DNA of 64,000 nt from Sphingomonas montanisoli (lineage in GTDB: Bacteria > Pseudomonadota > Alphaproteobacteria > Sphingomonadales > Sphingomonadaceae), in assembly GCF_008274695.1 (NCBI RefSeq), contig NZ_VTOU01000003.1, positions 434,001 to 498,000 of the forward strand. Reading direction: 5' to 3'. This document shows, in pieces, positions 15,685-23,900 of this stretch. Every line of letters begins with the position of its first letter. Position 1 is the first letter of the stretch. A program made the position numbers and the translations under genes. A model generated the notes under the pieces. The model saw only the letters and a program-made list of their open reading frames with translations, searched no databases and was not told the origin of the DNA.

Positions 15685-16895
15685 AAATCCTTGTTGTCGA
15701 AGATGATGCCGAGAAACTTCGGCGCGTTACAGTGTGCCTTCTCGAGGTGGCGGGCATAACGCGCGATATGATCCAGGACGCGCGGGACGCCAATGCCGCT
15801 AAGCGGCTCCTTCGCACCACTCGTTATGAAGTTCTCATTCTCGACATTAATATTCCGGCGCACACCGACGAGACACCAGATCAGCGGTCGGGCCTCGATC
15901 TGCTCAGTGAGATTACCGAGCGTGACATCTTCGAAACACCGGCCCAAATCGTGGGTCTGACAGCCTACGAAGATGTCTTTTCTGCTGTAAAACCACGCTT
16001 CGAAGCTGATCTTCTTCAAGTCGTTCAGTATGATGCTTCCTCCACGGCATGGTCGGACCGGCTCAAGCGCCTCGTTCGCCGCGCTGTCGTGCAATCGGAA
16101 GGTTCGAACGGGCTGCATATACCGAATGCCCACGTTTGCGTTGTGGCCGCGCTTGCTTCGCCAGAACTCGCGGCCCTTCTAGACCTCCCATGGCATTGGA
16201 CCCATTATGAGGTCGCGTCAGATCCCACGACCTATCACCATGGTTGGTTTATGCGAGGTGAACAGCGCAAAGAGGTGTTCGCCGCGGCGGCACCGAGAAT
16301 GGGCATGCAGGCATCTGGCGTCCTTGCAACGAAAATGATCCACACCTTCCGCCCACGGTATCTCGCTATGATCGGGATCCTCGCCGGCATTCGGGGCGAG
16401 TGTGAGTTGGGCGACGTCGTAGTCGCTGATCCGAGCTGGGACTACGGAAGTGGGAAGCGTTCCTCAAAGACGGGTGTCGCTGCCTTCGCATCCGCCCCCC
16501 ATCAAATTGGGCTAGATCCCTTTCTTCGCGGGAAGCTAACTCGAATGTCGCAGGACGCGGCGCTTATGGACAAGATACGGCGAGAATGGGCGGGCGAGCG
16601 CCGCAACAGCTTACTGTCAATTAAGATTGGGCCAGTGGCTTCAGGAGCAGCCGTTGTCGAGGATGAGGCCTTCGTCGAAGAGATCAGATCGCAACATCGA
16701 AAAACGTTAGGCGTCGAAATGGAAACCTACGGCGTTTTTGTTGCTGGACAGGAGAGTCCTGAACCCCAGCCTCGGGTGTTCTCAATGAAATCGGTGTGCG
16801 ATTTCGCTGATCCTGAAAAAAACGACGCGCATCAACGTTATGCAGCATATACTAGTGCGTCGGCTTTCCGATTTTTCTGTGAGGATTATCTATAG
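15681..16895 (+). CDS. dtcC: Detocs effector: receiver plus PNP-like nucleosidase (DtcC-like)
   Basis: The product has 404 residues. An N-terminal receiver (E7-D8-D9, D55 in LILDINIP, Thr in VGLTAYED, then QYDASSTAW) is fused from about residue 135 to a purine-nucleoside-phosphorylase-like domain. The latter shows ILAGIRGECELGDVVVAD, the base/sugar-binding stretch GVEMETYGVF (E346, E348) and a catalytic Asp in MKSVCDFAD (D374). In Detocs, phosphorylated DtcC cleaves ATP to adenine and ribose triphosphate, stopping phage replication. It overlaps dtcB by 4 nt and is the last gene of the operon. All residues needed for catalysis appear intact. Confidence 0.87.
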   Translation: MKILVVEDDAEKLRRVTVCLLEVAGITRDMIQDARDANAAKRLLRTTRYEVLILDINIPAHTDETPDQRSGLDLLSEITERDIFETPAQIVGLTAYEDVFSAVKPRFEADLLQVVQYDASSTAWSDRLKRLVRRAVVQSEGSNGLHIPNAHVCVVAALASPELAALLDLPWHWTHYEVASDPTTYHHGWFMRGEQRKEVFAAAAPRMGMQASGVLATKMIHTFRPRYLAMIGILAGIRGECELGDVVVADPSWDYGSGKRSSKTGVAAFASAPHQIGLDPFLRGKLTRMSQDAALMDKIRREWAGERRNSLLSIKIGPVASGAAVVEDEAFVEEIRSQHRKTLGVEMETYGVFVAGQESPEPQPRVFSMKSVCDFADPEKNDAHQRYAAYTSASAFRFFCEDYL

Positions 16896-17174
16896 ATCCA
16901 GAATGGCAACAGAGAGAGCCTCAGCGCAAGAGAACTCGTGACGATGAAGGCCAGGCTCCGCATCTAGGTAGCACACACTGTTTTAGCGATTGCCGGCTTT
17001 ACGCTCTTGGCTCCGAAAGCTGTCAGTCAGCGATTGGCCTAATCCCTCTGCCTGAGCGAGACCGCACCAAGACAAAGTCTCCATATCGGATGCAAATGCT
17101 CCAGATAGGTTGATCGGAGCCGTAACGATCCCTATCTTTTTTCCTCGTGCGGCGCTGTGAGGTTGGAGAGGGCA

Positions 17175-18839
17175 ATGGCCAAAGCTGTTCCCATGGCGAA
17201 GACCACCGCGACAGTGTCAACGCGCACCATATCATTGCGCTTGCTCCGTAAAGACCGGACCGTTGCTGACGCGGTTCGCGACAGCCGTGGCCTTACCGAA
17301 CATCCCACCCGAACCGGCCGCCTGTTCTACGAGCAGTCCAACGACATGCCGCCGCCCTGGCTCGAGCTCGTCAACCAATTCTCCGCCGATGGCTCGCTAC
17401 AGTTGCGCAACAAGAGCTGTGCGGCCGTTTTATTTCTCGACGTTGTGTCGGTAGCGGGGGCGCGCACATTTGCGCTCGCGTTTGGCGGCGGTCACCTCGC
17501 GCTTCACGCCGATGCGTTCGAGCGCAATTTCGGACTGAAGGTCGCGCTTAATTCCATCGCCAGGGCGGACCTTAAAAATCTCGACGTCGCAACGCTCGAG
17601 GCGACCTCGTTCCAAAAGCGCGTTCAGGCCAGCCGCAAATCCGATCTCGGCGATTTCGGCATCGATACCGAGCATGACTTGCTGCGGCTTGCCGGCGGTG
17701 TACCGACTGACACCAACTTCGCCAGTTCGCTGTCGGGTAAGGACGCGCTCATGCTGACCGCGAAAATGTCGGCCGACGAGATCTCGACGAAGTGTGCGGC
17801 AGCGCTAACTTTGTTCGAGGCGACCGATTATAAGAAGGATTACAGTTTCATCGACCAGATCGCCCCGGTTCGTGAAGCCGATTTAATCGATGCGCTCGAC
17901 GCGCTGGTTTTCGCCGAGATCCAGCATTTGCTGGTCGGCAAGCCGTCCGACCTGCATCTCACCATCCCCGAGATCATCGATCCTGAAGCAACTCATGAGA
18001 TCGGCTATTTCGGGCCTGGCTTCCGGCCCGGCGCCAAAACCGGCTATGGCGAGCTGACGATCGAAGATTATGTCGCCGAACTCAGCGCCGGTAAGCCGAA
18101 CGAGCTGAAGAGCATGGCGGACATCAAGCCAAGTCAGGAAATTCGCGTCGTGATCGACGGGCAGGGCAGCAAGCAGCGCCGCGAGCGCCTCTATGACTGC
18201 TTCGTTTTCGAAGCCGTGCACCTTGGGAGGACGTATGTGCTCTTCGCCGGCGACTGGTACTGTATCGAAGACAAGTTTTTCGCTAGTGTTGAGGCGGACT
18301 TTCAGAAGCTACTGGCGCCGGTAGCTTTGGTGGCGAGCACCGCCGCGCTCAACGAGCAAGAACTTATCGCTGAGCTTGATAAAGATCCTGACCTGCTCAA
18401 TTTGGACAAGGTCAAGTCGTCCCCGGCAGGCGCTCCCGGTGCCAATCTCGAGCCATGCGACTTCTTATCGCGCAGCAAGGCATTTATTCATCTGAAGGAT
18501 GGCCATGGCTCGGCTCCGATCAGTCATTTGTGGAACCAAGGCGTAGTTGCAGCGGAGTCTTTTGTCCGTGACGAAACGTTTCGCAAATCGATGCGAAACG
18601 CAGCGATCGTCCGGCAAAAGGCGGCAGGGAAGAAGGGGTTCGAACTGTTGCTTCCTGATGGCAGGTCGAAACCGGTGGCTGCCAACTATAAGGTCATCTA
18701 CGGCGTCATGCGTCATCGCTATCAGCGCTCGAAAAAGCTCGGCTTGCCGTTTTTCAGCAAGGTCAGCTTGCGGGCGGCGGCTGGCCGCATCGAACTGATG
18801 GGGTTTCCGGTCGAGGTGCATCTAATCGAGAAGGTCTGA
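17175..18839 (+). CDS. DUF6119 / TIGR04141 family protein
   Basis: The product has 554 residues. ATG at 17175 is chosen over an upstream GTG because GGAGAGG (17165-17171) lies 3 nt before it. The N-terminus (VSTRTISLRLLRKDRTVADA), the segment GGVPTDTNFASSLSGKDALM, the stretch RLYDCFVFEAVHLGRTYVLF with AGDWYCIEDKFFASVEADFQ, and the end (YKVIYGVMRHRYQRSKKLGL, PFFSKVSLRAAAG) match the sporadically distributed DUF6119 family as I recall it. Members are scattered by horizontal transfer and often lie in defence islands; biochemistry is unknown to me. It follows the Detocs operon by 279 nt and precedes two nuclease-like genes on the same strand. Confidence 0.75.
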   Translation: MAKAVPMAKTTATVSTRTISLRLLRKDRTVADAVRDSRGLTEHPTRTGRLFYEQSNDMPPPWLELVNQFSADGSLQLRNKSCAAVLFLDVVSVAGARTFALAFGGGHLALHADAFERNFGLKVALNSIARADLKNLDVATLEATSFQKRVQASRKSDLGDFGIDTEHDLLRLAGGVPTDTNFASSLSGKDALMLTAKMSADEISTKCAAALTLFEATDYKKDYSFIDQIAPVREADLIDALDALVFAEIQHLLVGKPSDLHLTIPEIIDPEATHEIGYFGPGFRPGAKTGYGELTIEDYVAELSAGKPNELKSMADIKPSQEIRVVIDGQGSKQRRERLYDCFVFEAVHLGRTYVLFAGDWYCIEDKFFASVEADFQKLLAPVALVASTAALNEQELIAELDKDPDLLNLDKVKSSPAGAPGANLEPCDFLSRSKAFIHLKDGHGSAPISHLWNQGVVAAESFVRDETFRKSMRNAAIVRQKAAGKKGFELLLPDGRSKPVAANYKVIYGVMRHRYQRSKKLGLPFFSKVSLRAAAGRIELMGFPVEVHLIEKV

Positions 18840-19170
18840 AGCTCGCGCCTGCCCGTAGTCACCGCTGGATAGTGTGACGAATCTCGCGCGCAACAGGCTT
18901 GCCGCGCCGCCTGTTCATGGTTCTGACAGTTGAGGTTCAGTGATGTGACAGACCTCTTTAGGCTAAGCGAACTTTCGCTTTCGCACTGGCTTTCTCAAAA
19001 GCTGTCAGTCGCCTAACGGCCCAAATTGCGTTCATACGACGCCGCTCGAATGTATGGCAGATCTTAGTAAACGAGCCAGCCGGCGATAACGTCCGACGTG
19101 ATGTGGTAATCCCTTTGGTAAGTTGCTGTAACAACGTTCATTGAACAAGCATGAAGCACAGGAGGAAGAG
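18840..19170. other. Intergenic region before nuclease-like operon
   Basis: No gene is supported. It contains a degenerate intergenic motif (around 18975-19025, AAAGCTGTCAGTC followed by AACGGCC) that also occurs near 17010 and, weaker, near 20960. The end carries AGGAGG, the ribosome binding site of a 30-codon frame. An alternative is that this stretch holds the promoter of a separate transcription unit. Confidence 0.4.
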
Positions 19171-19263
19171 GTGAGAGGCATCGTCGAAATCGAGATTGAG
19201 GAAGCAGGTTTCCAAACCTCGATTGCAGCCTGCGATGAGGAGCGCATAGTTGCTTCGTGGTGA
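19171..19263 (+). CDS. 30-residue open frame with strong RBS, overlapping nuclease-like gene
   Basis: GTG at 19171 is preceded by AGGAGG (19160-19165) at 5 nt. The peptide is acidic (RGIVEIEIEEAGFQTSIAAC, then DEERIVASW) and its TGA at 19261-19263 lies 14 nt inside the following gene. The signal is as good as that of real genes around it. It may be a small protein of the module or a leader that couples translation to the nuclease-like gene. No homology is known to me. Confidence 0.4.
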   Translation: MRGIVEIEIEEAGFQTSIAACDEERIVASW

Positions 19264-19939
19264 CAGCGTAACCCGCGACATGCTCGCCGAGCTCATTCGC
19301 GGTGCCGTCGATGGCGCTGTCACCAGCCAGATGGCCCGGCGCGCGCAGGAACCGCCGATCTCGAGTCGCGTGGCCTCCGCGCTCGAAAAACGGCTCGATG
19401 GGGTGGCGATCAACAATTACCGCGTCACCGTAGTTGCCCAAGATTTCCCCGATCGCGGACGCGAGTCGTGGGAGCACAAGAGCGGCGCCGACCTCTATAT
19501 CGGCATCCGGGTCGAAACGCCGGGCGCACCTTTCGTGGTGTCGAAGGGGCTATTGGTCCAAGCCAAGAAGGCCAAGCGGATCATCAAGACATCGCTCCGC
19601 ACAAGCGACAGCGAGGAGCAGGAGAACCTGCTCGACCAATGCGGCAAGATGCTGGCGCGGACCGACAAGGGGGCGTTCGTCTGGGTCTACGGCGCCGGCG
19701 GCACGCATGTCGTGCCGGCTTCGGAAGTGCTCAAGCAGCAGTACGTACACCCCGAATATCTCCAGGGCCGCAATGTGGCCGAGCAGTTCCGCGACGTACT
19801 CGACTGCTTTTCCGGCGATACCGGCCTCGTCGCGCCGGACATCTTCGAGAATGATTTCGCGCTTGCGGCCTTCCTCGAAGAGATCGCGGTCAAGCGCGGC
19901 GTCGCTATCAAGCTTGCGCCTGCCAAGCGGCGCACATGA
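19250..19939 (+). CDS. PD-(D/E)xK-like (QxK type) nuclease candidate
   Basis: The product has 229 residues. TTG at 19250 is the first start after an in-frame TAG and has GAGGAG (19237-19242) 7 nt upstream. The middle of the protein shows the core of a Mrr-like restriction fold: GADLYIGIRVE (D81), then GLLVQAKKAK with Q104-x-K106, preceded by helices with a conserved-looking YRVTVVAQDFPDRG. A helical C-terminus follows (EYLQGRNVAEQFRDVLDCF). It overlaps the next gene by 4 nt (ATGA), and the two should act together. DNA cleavage is inferred from the motif; a DNA-binding domain is not obvious. Confidence 0.6.
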   Translation: MLRGDSVTRDMLAELIRGAVDGAVTSQMARRAQEPPISSRVASALEKRLDGVAINNYRVTVVAQDFPDRGRESWEHKSGADLYIGIRVETPGAPFVVSKGLLVQAKKAKRIIKTSLRTSDSEEQENLLDQCGKMLARTDKGAFVWVYGAGGTHVVPASEVLKQQYVHPEYLQGRNVAEQFRDVLDCFSGDTGLVAPDIFENDFALAAFLEEIAVKRGVAIKLAPAKRRT

Positions 19940-20826
19940 GTACGTATACTGTCGATCGGCTCGCCCGACGCGGCGCGCGCTATGCGCTCGCGCTTCTGCT
20001 TCAGCACATCCGTGACGGCGACGAGCCGTTCGTCACCTACGGCGCGATCGCGCGCCTCTTAGAAACCAAACTCAAGATCCCGCGCGTATTTCCTACCCAT
20101 ATCGGCTCGGTCGCGGGCACGATGATGGACTTGATCGAAGAAGAAGACGCGCAAGCCCCGCTGATCAACGCGCTGGTGACGCGACCGAACGGCATCCCGG
20201 GCAAGGGGTTCGGAGGGTATTACAACCGCCGCCTAAGACGTGAGGGCGAGCGAACCTGGGACAAGTTGCCGCGCGGCCGCAAGCTGCAAGTCGTCGCCGA
20301 AGTGCGTGCCGAAGTGCGCCGCTATCCAGGTTGGTGCGCGCTCTACATGACACTATTCGGCGCCGCGCCGCCCAAAGCGCCAAAGCCCAAGCGCTACAAG
20401 GAGCGCGACGGCAAGCCTGCGGAAACCGATCGCCCGATCGGCAAAGGCGAAAGCCCCGAGCATAAGAAGTTGAAGGACTGGGCGGTCAAGAATCCGGTCG
20501 CGCTCGGACTCGCGCGTGCCTTCAAGGGCACGCCCGAGAAGGGGCTGTTGTCGGGCGACCGGATCGATGTCCTGTTCACCGATGGCACATCGTTCGTCGC
20601 GGTCGAGGTCAAGTCGACGCTGTCGACCGACGACGATCTGCGGCGCGGCGTTTATCAATGCGTTAAATACCGCGCGGTGATCGCGGCGCAGGAAAGCCCG
20701 GTATCGGTCGCGGTACGCACGATACTGCTGACCGAACGCGATCTGCCTGACGATCTGAAGACCCGAGCGCGAGAGTTGGGGGTGCTGCTCAAGGTGCACG
20801 CGATCAATTCGCCGCGCAGTCTCTGA
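19936..20826 (+). CDS. PD-(D/E)xK nuclease-like protein (ExK type)
   Basis: The product has 296 residues. The N-terminal 135 residues are helical (VDRLARRGARYALALLLQHI, TYGAIARLLETKL), resembling a winged-helix-like DNA reader. A Lys/Pro linker (PPKAPKPKRYKERDGKPAET) leads to a C-terminal restriction-type core: SPEHKKLKDWAVKNP (E174), LSGDRIDVLF (D211) and VAVEVKST with E224-x-K226, then a helix (DDDLRRGVYQCVKYRAVIAA). It begins inside the stop of the preceding nuclease-like gene, so both are translated as a pair. Catalytic residues look complete. Confidence 0.65.
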   Translation: MSTYTVDRLARRGARYALALLLQHIRDGDEPFVTYGAIARLLETKLKIPRVFPTHIGSVAGTMMDLIEEEDAQAPLINALVTRPNGIPGKGFGGYYNRRLRREGERTWDKLPRGRKLQVVAEVRAEVRRYPGWCALYMTLFGAAPPKAPKPKRYKERDGKPAETDRPIGKGESPEHKKLKDWAVKNPVALGLARAFKGTPEKGLLSGDRIDVLFTDGTSFVAVEVKSTLSTDDDLRRGVYQCVKYRAVIAAQESPVSVAVRTILLTERDLPDDLKTRARELGVLLKVHAINSPRSL

Positions 20827-21157
20827 CCATCGCAAGTCTGAGACAACTTGATGCGACTCACGGACTGCGGATTGCTCCCGTTTAATAGGACGGCGTGATG
20901 CTAGCGTTATGCTTCTCCACGATGCCGCTGACTTGTGGGAATGTCCGCTACTCACGGCTTTCACGTCAGAAGCCGCCAGTTGTCATACGGCCCCTTTCGT
21001 GCCGCAACGCAAATTTCTCTCGACTTCGTTTCACACCCGAGCATTGGTGCTTGTCACGATCGCAGCCGCTGAAAGCAGGCTGCTGCCCCGACAGCGCTGA
21101 CTGACGGGGCTCTGCCCGGTGGGAGCGGCAATGTGCGGCATCCCACCGGAGACGATC
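20827..21157. other. Intergenic region before recombinase cassette
   Basis: No gene is supported; the open frames here are short, Arg/Ser-rich and lack ribosome binding sites. It includes another variant of the intergenic motif (about 20945-20985). The end provides GGAG before the DUF3489 gene. Confidence 0.4.
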
Positions 21158-21655
21158 ATGACTAAGCTTACCGACATGCAGCTCGTCCTGCTTTCGACCG
21201 CGGCCTCGCGCGAAGACGGTAGCCTTCTTCCACCTGCAGAGAGCATTGGCACACGTGCCGACCGCATCCGTCGCGCCGTCGGAGCTCTGTTGAAGGTCGG
21301 GCTAGCAACCGAATTCATTGTTACCGAGAAACCGCGATCGTGGCGCCAGGCAGATGACATCCTCTACGGCGTCAGGATCAGCGATGACGGGCGCTCATTT
21401 ATTGACGGCGCAACGGCGCAGGCAATGCCGCCGACCAGCACAGCAACTCCTCCGCGTGCCAGTAGCAAGATCTCCGAGGTCATTGCCCTGCTACAGCGTG
21501 ATAACGGCGCTAGCATAATCGAGATCATGGAAACAACGGGCTGGCTGTCGCACACAACCCGCGCGGCGCTAACCGGCCTGCGCAAGAAGGGGCACGATCT
21601 CGGGAAGCGATCCGCGGACGGCGTTACCAGATACAGCATCAAGGTGGTAGCCTAA
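21158..21655 (+). CDS. DUF3489 domain protein
   Basis: The product has 165 residues. ATG at 21158 has GGAG 6 nt upstream; the longer frame upstream lacks one. The N-terminal half starts TKLTDMQLVLLSTAASREDG, and the C-terminal half is the DUF3489 helix-turn-helix-like segment (ASKISEVIALLQRDNGAS-type, here SSKISEVIALLQRDNGASII, then TTGWLSHTTRAALTGLRKKG). Such proteins regularly precede a DUF2924 gene and a large serine recombinase. The stop overlaps the next start (TAATG). Probably a DNA-binding accessory of the element. Confidence 0.85.
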   Translation: MTKLTDMQLVLLSTAASREDGSLLPPAESIGTRADRIRRAVGALLKVGLATEFIVTEKPRSWRQADDILYGVRISDDGRSFIDGATAQAMPPTSTATPPRASSKISEVIALLQRDNGASIIEIMETTGWLSHTTRAALTGLRKKGHDLGKRSADGVTRYSIKVVA

Positions 21656-22059
21656 TGCGCGCAGTGGACCTCAGTCGACTGCAGGCGATGTGCCCCGACG
21701 ATCTCCAGCGGGAATGGTCGCGTGCCTGCGGTACCCCTCCCCCAAATATTGCGCCTGACCTGCTGCGGATGGGAATTGCCTTCGCCCTGCAGGATCGGCG
21801 TGATGCCGGAAACCGAATGGATCGCAAACTCGCCAGAGCAGCCGCGCAACCGGTCGAAAAACCGCCCATGCGCAAAACACTAAGCGCTGGCACCCAGCTG
21901 ATCCGGAGCTGGCAGGGTCGCACGATCAGTGTCGCCGTCACCGACGAGGGCTTCGTGTTCGAGGACAGACGCTACAGTTCGCTGAGCAGGATTGCCTCGG
22001 AGGTCACCGGGACCAGATGGTCGGGTCCGCGCTTCTTCGGACTGACCGATCATGGCTGA
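21655..22059 (+). CDS. DUF2924 domain protein
   Basis: The product has 134 residues. The typical DUF2924 course is visible: LQREWSRACGTPPPNIAPDL, LLRMGIAFALQDRRDAG, then GTQLIRSWQGRTISVAVTDE, GFVFEDRRYSSLSRIASEVT and GTRWSGPRFFGL. The family is found almost only directly upstream of large serine recombinases in alphaproteobacterial prophages and islands. It overlaps the recombinase gene by 8 nt. The function is unknown; a recombination directionality or DNA-binding role would fit the position. Confidence 0.88.
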   Translation: MRAVDLSRLQAMCPDDLQREWSRACGTPPPNIAPDLLRMGIAFALQDRRDAGNRMDRKLARAAAQPVEKPPMRKTLSAGTQLIRSWQGRTISVAVTDEGFVFEDRRYSSLSRIASEVTGTRWSGPRFFGLTDHG

Positions 22060-23725
22060 CGGCAAAGTCATTCGCTGCGCAATCTACACGCGCAAATCAA
22101 CCGACGAGGGGCTGGATCAGGAATTCAACAGTCTCGATGCGCAGCGCGAGGCCTGCGCAGCCTATATTCTCAGCCAGCGTCACGAGGGCTGGAAGCTTGT
22201 CGATGCGGCCTATGACGACGGAGCTTTCTCCGGTGGCAATATGGAGCGGCCAGGTCTGAAGCGACTGTTGGCTGACATCCAAGCCGGCCGTGTCGATGTC
22301 ATCGTCGTCTACAAAGTCGACCGCCTTACCCGCAGCCTCGCCGACTTTGCGAAGATCGTCGATGTGCTCGATGCGCGGGGTGCCAGCTTCGTGAGCGTGA
22401 CCCAGGCGTTCAACACGACAACCAGCATGGGACGCCTGACACTGAATGTGCTCCTGTCATTCGCGCAGTTCGAGCGCGAGGTGACCGGCGAGCGCATCCG
22501 CGACAAGATCGCGGCATCGAAGCGAAAGGGTATGTGGATGGGTGGCCCCGTGCCACTCGGCTACGACGTGCGTGAGCGTAAGCTGGTCGTGAACGAGACC
22601 GAGGCTGAACTCGTCCGTCATATCATGCGCAGCTATCTCAAGCTGCAATCGGTAAAGGAACTGGCCGACGCTCTCGGTAAGGAAGGTTACCTCACCAAGG
22701 TACAGCAAAGGGCCAGCGGACCGCATAGAGGCGGCGTTGCCTTTCGGCGCGGGACGCTGTTCCACTTACTGCGCAACCGCATCTATCGCGGCGAGATCGT
22801 CCACAAAGGCATCGCCTATCCTGGCGAGCATGAGCCGATCGTGCCGCTGGATCTTTGGGAGGCGGTGAAGAGCAAGCTGGACGCCAGGGCAACGTCTGGA
22901 GGTTCCGATCGGCGCTCCAGTTCATCCTTGTTCGTTGGCATCATTCATGATGGCCTCGGTAGGTCAATGACACCTGCTCAGGCCAGCAAGAGTGTTCGCC
23001 GCTACCGATATTATGTGACTCGTCCTCACCTCGTCACTGACGGTGATCCGGCGTGGCGCGCTCCCGCGCACGATGTCGAGCGCATCGTCATAGCCTGCAT
23101 CGCGGAATATCTGGGAAGCCCGCACAATATCCAGGGCCTGCTCAACACATCGGGTGCCCGGGTGCTTGCGATTGCGCTTCGCGACGCCGCAGCAACTGTC
23201 ACGCGCCTGACGTCCGGTCCATCGACAGAACGCAACGAACTGCTTCGGAGTATGATCAACGACGTGCGCCTTGGTGAGAATGCTATCTACGTTCGATGTC
23301 GCCGGGCCACCCTTAGCGGTTTAGTGGGTGGTGCGACCGAAGACGAAGGCCTGATCGAGATCGAAACCAGCGCAACACGGGTGCGACGAGGTCACGAGGT
23401 TCGGCTGATCATTCCCGGCCAGGAGGTGCCCTCGGTTCCGTCGCCCGCACGCGACGTCAAACTCATCTCTCTGCTTTCCGAGGCGAGGGCGGCGCGTGAC
23501 CTAATTCTGAGCATGCCCGACCATTCGCTCAACAGCATCGGCAGGCAGACCGGTAGATGCCGGACCCGCCTACGCCAGCTCTTTACCATCAGCTACCTCG
23601 CACCCGATATCGTCCAGGCAATTCTGGACGGGAAGCAACCTGCGAAACTTTCATCAGGAACGCTGCTGGAGGTGAAGCTCCCGATTGCATGGGTTGACCA
23701 GCGGCGACTACTCGGCGTGAGCTGA
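22052..23725 (+). CDS. Large serine recombinase / integrase
   Basis: The product has 557 residues. The resolvase-type catalytic domain begins at once (RCAIYTRKSTDEG, catalytic Ser16; DQEFNSLDAQREAC; VYKVDRLTRSLADF; LLSFAQFEREVTGERIRDKI), then a recombinase domain (GPVPLGYDVRERKLVVNETE; RGTLFHLLRNRIYRGEIVHK) and a zinc-ribbon-like region that lacks its cysteines (GIIHDGLGRSMTPAQASKSV, RRYRYYV), as is usual in this subgroup. It appears intact. Its end lies 175 bp before the tandem repeats at tRNA-Leu, so it is the likely integrase of this end of the island. Confidence 0.92.
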   Translation: MADGKVIRCAIYTRKSTDEGLDQEFNSLDAQREACAAYILSQRHEGWKLVDAAYDDGAFSGGNMERPGLKRLLADIQAGRVDVIVVYKVDRLTRSLADFAKIVDVLDARGASFVSVTQAFNTTTSMGRLTLNVLLSFAQFEREVTGERIRDKIAASKRKGMWMGGPVPLGYDVRERKLVVNETEAELVRHIMRSYLKLQSVKELADALGKEGYLTKVQQRASGPHRGGVAFRRGTLFHLLRNRIYRGEIVHKGIAYPGEHEPIVPLDLWEAVKSKLDARATSGGSDRRSSSSLFVGIIHDGLGRSMTPAQASKSVRRYRYYVTRPHLVTDGDPAWRAPAHDVERIVIACIAEYLGSPHNIQGLLNTSGARVLAIALRDAAATVTRLTSGPSTERNELLRSMINDVRLGENAIYVRCRRATLSGLVGGATEDEGLIEIETSATRVRRGHEVRLIIPGQEVPSVPSPARDVKLISLLSEARAARDLILSMPDHSLNSIGRQTGRCRTRLRQLFTISYLAPDIVQAILDGKQPAKLSSGTLLEVKLPIAWVDQRRLLGVS

Positions 23726-23900
23726 ACCCACCTGCAGTCTGCGAAATGGGCGCCGGAGACGGCGCCCATTTTTCATGCGCTAAAACTGGAAACCAAGCCG
23801 TCTCCGACCACACCCGCTAACCAGACCAACGAGAAGCGCGCGGAACTGCGGGGTTCCTGCTGCCCTAGCAGAAGAACCCCGTATTCCAGTTGTCACTAAG

